DNA from: Oleispira sp963933055
GTDB taxonomy: Bacteria > Pseudomonadota > Gammaproteobacteria > Pseudomonadales > Oceanobacteraceae
Direction of reading: 5' to 3'
Assembly: GCA_963933055.1 (NCBI GenBank)
Contig: CAWVSY010000047.1
Span: forward strand, 1 to 28,278
DNA: 28,278 nucleotides
The translations under genes and the position numbers were made by a program. Position 1 is the first letter of the stretch. The number at the start of each line of letters is the position of its first letter. Under the pieces are notes generated by a model that saw only the letters and a list, made by a program, of their open reading frames with translations, did not search any database and was not told the origin of the DNA. This document shows positions 24,430 through 28,278 of the stretch, one piece after another.

Positions 24430-25002
24430 ATGAAGAAAACTTTAACGCTAGACCCTCTTTTGCGAGAGATACTGGTAGATCAAGCTGTTCAGCAATTTAC
24501 GCTAACTGAGCTAAGGGACCTCTATAGAAATTCATATAAGCGCTCTACAGGAAAGGAGATAGATTCGAGTGAGGCGAGAAAGTGGCTTTATAGACGCATT
24601 TATAAAATGACGGCGCAAGGCTATTTAGACAAGATATATTCTGAAGACGGCTCGCTTTCAGCCTATAGGCTTACTGAGAAGTTCAGCTCTGTGAAGATAA
24701 AGGATGCTGGGACTTGCCATCTAGATTCTCTGGATGAAGTAAAAGAAAGCACCTCAAACATTCATGATCAAACCCCCAGTATTCTCGAATCACTAAAAGA
24801 TAAGGCCAAGCAGTATCAGGTCGATCTGAATGCGAGCATTAGTGAGACTGAAGAATATAAGCTTCTGTATGAATCATACCCCTCTTTAAAGCTTCAGTTA
24901 GAAGCTCAGTATGAGCTGTCGAGAAATAATAGTTCCAAGTTGCTCGGTCAGCTTACCGCCACTCAAAAAATCATCTCGCAACTATCAATAGAACCTTCTT
25001 AA
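24430..25002 (+). CDS. Winged-helix/coiled-coil protein of unknown function
   Basis: A 190-aa soluble protein. Residues 1-85 look like a winged helix-turn-helix: helices TLTELRDLYRNSYK and SSEARKWLYRRIYKMTAQGYLD, then a wing with GSLSAYRLTEKF. Residues about 120-185 are a charged helix with heptad-like spacing (ESLKDKAKQYQVDLNASI, YKLLYESYPSLKLQLEAQYE), probably a coiled coil for oligomer or partner contact. I recognise no named family. It is the first gene of a tight operon: the helicase ATG comes 3 nt after its stop. It may recruit the helicase to DNA or act as the sensor of the system; both are inferences. Confidence 0.75.
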   Translation: MKKTLTLDPLLREILVDQAVQQFTLTELRDLYRNSYKRSTGKEIDSSEARKWLYRRIYKMTAQGYLDKIYSEDGSLSAYRLTEKFSSVKIKDAGTCHLDSLDEVKESTSNIHDQTPSILESLKDKAKQYQVDLNASISETEEYKLLYESYPSLKLQLEAQYELSRNNSSKLLGQLTATQKIISQLSIEPS

Positions 25003-25005
25003 ATA

Positions 25006-26394
25006 ATGAAGCTACGTAACTGGCAGCGTGAGTGCATAACTCAAGCATTAGAACACTTTGAATCTCGCTCTCACTTTTTCTGCCAAGCAACACCTGGCGC
25101 AGGTAAAACGACAATGGCAACTGAGTTAGCGGCGAAGTTGTATGAGGATGGCAAGGTAGATTTTGTTTTATGCTTCTCACCTTCAGTCTCAGTATCTAAT
25201 GGATTTCATACGGCTTTAAGTAAGCGTTTTGACAGACGTTTCGATGGGAGAGTTGGTGCTATTGGTGGTACATACACTTATCAAAGTATGGCGTTTTTAA
25301 ATGATGAGTTCTGGCAGATACTTGATCATCATAAGGTATTGGTTATTTTTGATGAGATTCATCACTGCTCAGGAAGGTCTGAAGAAGATTCAAACTCCTG
25401 GGGCGAGAAAATTCTTCAGCACGTTAAAAACAAAGCAACCTATACGTTAGCCTTGAGTGGTACTCCATGGCGGTCGGATAATACTGCGATAGTGCTATCA
25501 AAAGAAACACCGCCGATAGAATGTGATTATCAATACAGCATGCTCAATGCAGTACAAGATAATGTCTGTAGAAAGCCAAAGGTGGTGCTGATAGATAATG
25601 AAAAACTGATTTTAAGCACTAGCAAAATCAAGTCTAAGCACTTTACAAGCATCAGTAATTTACTCAATGAACCTAGCGTCAATTACAGTTTGATTCTTAA
25701 TGACCCTAAAGCTGTTTTGTATTTATTAAAAATGGGCTGCGCAAAACTAGGGACTATTCGTGAAGTAAACAGAGATGCAGGAGGACTAATTGTCGCGTCA
25801 TCTGTCTCGCATGCCGAAATGATATTAAAAGTACTAACTCAAGAGTTAGGGCAATCTGCTGTATTGGTCTCGTACAAGATTCCTGACGCGCATCAAATTA
25901 TTGATAGCTTTAGACGTTCAGGTATTCAATGGATTGTCAGTGTGGGTATGATCAGTGAAGGCACGGACATCCCAAGGCTACAGGTCTGTTGTCATCTAAG
26001 TAATATTAAAACAGAACTTTATTTCAGGCAGGTTCTGGGGCGAATACTAAGAGTAAGCAATGCTTCGAATCAGGAGGCGTGGCTGTATACCTTCGCTGAA
26101 CATAAGCTCACGGAATACGCGAAGCAGATAGAAAAGGACATTCCAGATTCATATTTATTGGTTAATAGTGGGCGCAATGATGTAAACCATAAATTGGGAG
26201 AGGCAAAGCCTACTGCTCAGATTTTTTTAAAGAACGAGTTATTGGGCAATGAATCTAGTCTTACTTTTGGGCAGAGCGTTGATGTTAATGCAGACAAAAC
26301 TCATGATTCAGAGTTCTTTAATATCGACTTGCTTGGAAATTATAGAGAAGAGATTATCTCTGCTTTTGAATCTCCGTTTAGTTCGTCGAGCTGA
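25006..26394 (+). CDS. SF2 DEAD/DEAH-type helicase (ResIII-like)
   Basis: A 462-aa two-domain SF2 helicase with all core motifs: an N-terminal LRNWQRECI (Q-motif-like), Walker A ATPGAGKTT (28-36), Walker B DEIH (116-119), motif III SGTPWR (151-156), motif V MISEGTDIPRL (315-325) and motif VI RQVLGRILR (341-349). The last 90 residues have no recognised domain. It resembles the ResIII/type III restriction and defence-associated helicases, but there is no fused nuclease or methylase. Located between a winged-helix/coiled-coil gene and a nucleotidase gene in one operon. It probably translocates on or remodels DNA or RNA, powered by ATP. Confidence 0.88.
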   Translation: MKLRNWQRECITQALEHFESRSHFFCQATPGAGKTTMATELAAKLYEDGKVDFVLCFSPSVSVSNGFHTALSKRFDRRFDGRVGAIGGTYTYQSMAFLNDEFWQILDHHKVLVIFDEIHHCSGRSEEDSNSWGEKILQHVKNKATYTLALSGTPWRSDNTAIVLSKETPPIECDYQYSMLNAVQDNVCRKPKVVLIDNEKLILSTSKIKSKHFTSISNLLNEPSVNYSLILNDPKAVLYLLKMGCAKLGTIREVNRDAGGLIVASSVSHAEMILKVLTQELGQSAVLVSYKIPDAHQIIDSFRRSGIQWIVSVGMISEGTDIPRLQVCCHLSNIKTELYFRQVLGRILRVSNASNQEAWLYTFAEHKLTEYAKQIEKDIPDSYLLVNSGRNDVNHKLGEAKPTAQIFLKNELLGNESSLTFGQSVDVNADKTHDSEFFNIDLLGNYREEIISAFESPFSSSS

Positions 26395-26430
26395 GAGTGA
26401 AGAAACGGTATTTAAGGTGGTTAGCTTATA

Positions 26431-26913
26431 GTGGATAAGAAGATTGTATATATCGATATGGATCATACGTTGTGTGACTTCTCTGCATCATATTTAAAAT
26501 ACAGAGAAGAGTTTCCACAGGTTGAGTATCCACATAGCATACCAGGATTTTTCAGTGGACTTGCTCCTATGCTAGACGCTATTGAAGTGTTCCAATGGCT
26601 AGAAGATCAAGAGGATCTGGATTTGTATATTCTAACAGCACCCTCTGTTCGAAACCCAAATTCCTATACTGAGAAGCGGCTTTGGGTAGAAGAGCATCTA
26701 GGCATTGATACGGCCTATAAGTTAATTATTAGTCCCAATAAAGGATTGAATTTAGGTCACTACCTGATTGATGACTACACCGAAGGTAAGGGTCAGGAAA
26801 ATTTTAAAGGCCAGTTGCTTCAGTTTGGGTCTACTGAGTATCCAGACTGGAAGTCGATACAACATTTTTTTAGTGCTGTAGATACCATCTCTCTCAGCCC
26901 TATTCAACATTAA
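26431..26913 (+). CDS. HAD-family 5'(3')-deoxyribonucleotidase (NT5C-like)
   Basis: A 160-aa HAD phosphatase of the NT5C type (PF06941-like). Motif I is DMDHT (9-13, nucleophile Asp9 and acid Asp11), motif II is ILTAP with Thr69, Lys104 follows in SPNKG, and the final acidic pair is Asp114-Asp115 in LIDDY. The FGSTEYPDWKS segment near the end is typical of the family. These enzymes remove phosphate from (deoxy)nucleoside monophosphates. The start is a GTG with AAGGTGG upstream. The stop at 26911-26913 overlaps the stop of the convergent IS110 gene, so the last dozen residues may come from the insertion. Confidence 0.85.
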   Translation: MDKKIVYIDMDHTLCDFSASYLKYREEFPQVEYPHSIPGFFSGLAPMLDAIEVFQWLEDQEDLDLYILTAPSVRNPNSYTEKRLWVEEHLGIDTAYKLIISPNKGLNLGHYLIDDYTEGKGQENFKGQLLQFGSTEYPDWKSIQHFFSAVDTISLSPIQH

Positions 26914-27902
26914 ATTAATCCAATCTGAGGCTGATATCTTGTTTGATTCTTAATCACTCCGAAGCAAATCTGAATTAGCTTTCGCATTGCGGCTCCCAAT
27001 GCCTGCATATTTGTTTTTCCGGCATTTTTTAGCCTGATTTTTTGAGCTTTTATGTCAGGATTATGAGTGCCTGCGCAAACAGCGGCTAAAAAGATCTTAG
27101 CGCGTATTCTAGAAGGACCTGACTTACTCAGAGAACTACGGCCTTTAAACGCTCCTGATTCATTAAGTCTCGGAATTAACCCCACGTAAGCTGCAACTTG
27201 CTTTGCGGATGTGAATTTCTTAGCCGAGAAAAGATAAACTAGCCCCCTCGCCATTACCTTTCCTATACCGATCACACTAAGCAATAACTCACGGTTTTTA
27301 TTCATTTCAGGATTGCTAGATATAAGTTTATCTATTTCGTTTTGAATATCTGTTATCTCGCTATCCAGAACCGAGATTAGGTACACCGTTGATTTAATAA
27401 CCCGCCCTGCTGCATCACTTATGATACTTGCTTCAAGGCGGTTATTTTCTCTCAACTTATCTTTTTCTAAAGCGTTAAGTCGACGAATTAGCGTTTTAAT
27501 AGCACGAACATCATCATCCTCAGGTATCCATAAAGCTACATTATCAAGCTGAGTTGAACCGTATTTTGCGAGCATCGTTGCATCTGACTTATCTGTTTTA
27601 TGAACAAGCCCTAGAGATTGTGCAAACTTTTTTGCTTTTCCAGGATTGGAAAGAAATACTTGAAAACCTTTGGCATATAGGAAATAAGCTACTCCCTAAT
27701 GATATACACCAGTAGCTTCCATTGTGATGAGCATTTCTTCTGGTGAATTACATGTTGTTTTTATAATCCATTCGAAAGCACTGTTGAAGCCTTCTTTTTT
27801 ATTCTTAAATTTTCTTGATTTTACCTTGCCTGTTGTCTTATCAAGCAAAATACAAAGATCTAATGATTCTTTACCAACATCAATTCCAACGTTTATTAAC
27901 AT
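26910..27902 (-). pseudogene. IS110-family transposase with one in-frame stop
   Basis: From the ATG at 27902 (MLINVGIDVGKESLDL) one frame runs to 26910, 331 codons including the stop, the normal length of IS110 DEDD transposases. The only defect is TAG at codon 69 (27698-27696), in ATGVYH-stop-GVAYFLYAKGF, where relatives usually have an acidic residue, so a single GAG-to-TAG change is likely. The RuvC-like Asp and Glu (GIDVGK, MEATG), KTDKSDA and the C-terminal Transposase_20 part (LLSVIGIGKVMARGLVYL, AAYVGLIP, SGAFKGRSSLSKSG with the catalytic Ser) are all present. It converges with the HAD gene and overlaps its stop codon. Confidence 0.88.
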
Positions 27903-28126
27903 ATCAACCGACTCCACTTGTTCATACAGCATCATCAGGCTACAGCTGAGTGCTAGGATACCATCCAGTATTGAAGAAATATGGAGTTAGGGAATAATCT
28001 ACAGTGCAATGTTAAACATTAAGTGGTCAAACATTCTCACTAACTCCAGGTGATGAAGACAGCTAATCATTCGTCACCAAGAGATACAAGTGGTCAACTA
28101 AATTTGGCCACGAGTTAAGAATTTGA
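27903..28126 (-). mobile_element. Non-coding upstream part of the IS110 element (possible bridge RNA region)
   Basis: About 220 nt lie between the transposase start and the neighbouring IS256 end. In IS110-group elements the noncoding end upstream of the transposase encodes the structured bridge RNA that guides target choice. Several short inverted segments occur here (for example AACTCCA at 28041 against TGGAGTTA at 27981), so a folded RNA is plausible. The exact element boundary cannot be seen. Confidence 0.4.
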
Positions 28127-28278
28127 GAGTGTAAATAATTCTGTGTATCTGCTTTTAGCTAAACGTGATTTGATAATCGCGTTTCAAAAACAATCATAAA
28201 GTGATTCAGTGCAGAACGCCAATTACGAATCGGCATAGTCCAGTTCTTTGACGCCTCCTGCGTAGCAAGATAAACAAC
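28127..28278 (-). mobile_element. IS256-family element, right end with C-terminus of the transposase
   Basis: On the minus strand the window edge gives VVYLATQEASKNWTMPIRNW, then a further 19 residues including ALNHFMIVFETRLSNHV, and a stop at 28161-28159. This is the conserved C-terminus of mutator/IS256 transposases (YLA-Q-x-x-S-x-x-W-x-x-PIRNW). The following GAGTGTAAATAATTCTGTG (28128-28146) looks like the terminal inverted repeat of such elements. The remainder lies beyond the window. Confidence 0.8.

Overview
The window looks like a gammaproteobacterial chromosome segment, probably from a marine or environmental copper-resistant strain. The basis is the gene families (CopAB, CusR/CusS-type regulators, Cus-type RND efflux, a CueR-like promoter), moderate A+T content and good Shine-Dalgarno sequences. 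No rRNA, tRNA or housekeeping gene is present to name a genus.

Positions 1 to about 19,870 form a copper and heavy-metal resistance island. On the minus strand at the left edge is the start of a CusB-like adaptor preceded by a CusC/TolC-like outer membrane channel, a DUF411 lipoprotein and a small Cys-rich exported protein. After an orphan 425-aa gene comes a plus-strand unit of multicopper oxidase CopA, outer membrane CopB and a c-type cytochrome. From 17,399 leftward to 8,782 nearly everything is on the minus strand: a Met/His-rich exported protein, a PII-like protein, a CxxC-less HMA-like protein, the Cu+ P-type ATPase with two HMA domains, a cupredoxin, a DUF2933 protein, an ICMT-like methyltransferase, an APC permease, a helical Glu/His-rich protein, a DUF5676 membrane protein, a second PII-like protein and a YHS-plus-HMA-like protein. 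A CusRS/CopRS two-component system on the plus strand closes the island at a strong terminator (19,842-19,869).

Regulation can be read from the sequence. Two near-identical CusR/CopR boxes precede the CopAB unit (4,162) and lie between copR and the divergent exported protein (17,549). A MerR/CueR-type promoter with 19-bp spacing and a 9-bp dyad (16,132-16,162) precedes the ATPase operon, but no MerR-family gene is in the window. The likely division of labour is cytoplasmic Cu+ export by the ATPase, periplasmic oxidation and sequestration by CopA/CopB and Met/His-rich proteins, and transenvelope efflux by the Cus-type system.

Positions 19,870 to 28,278 are an accessory, decaying region. It holds a multiply frameshifted ISNCY-like transposase, a broken DUF2971 gene, a lipoprotein next to an L,D-transpeptidase-like effector gene with an early stop, a 9-unit 8-bp tandem repeat, two 45-bp direct repeats and more than 1 kb without a recognisable gene. 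It then holds an apparently intact cassette: an XRE regulator with a palindromic operator, divergent from winged-helix/coiled-coil, SF2 helicase and HAD 5'-deoxyribonucleotidase genes. This cassette is the best candidate for an undescribed (perhaps anti-phage) system. An IS110 element with one nonsense codon abuts the nucleotidase gene, followed by the end of an IS256-family element at the right edge.
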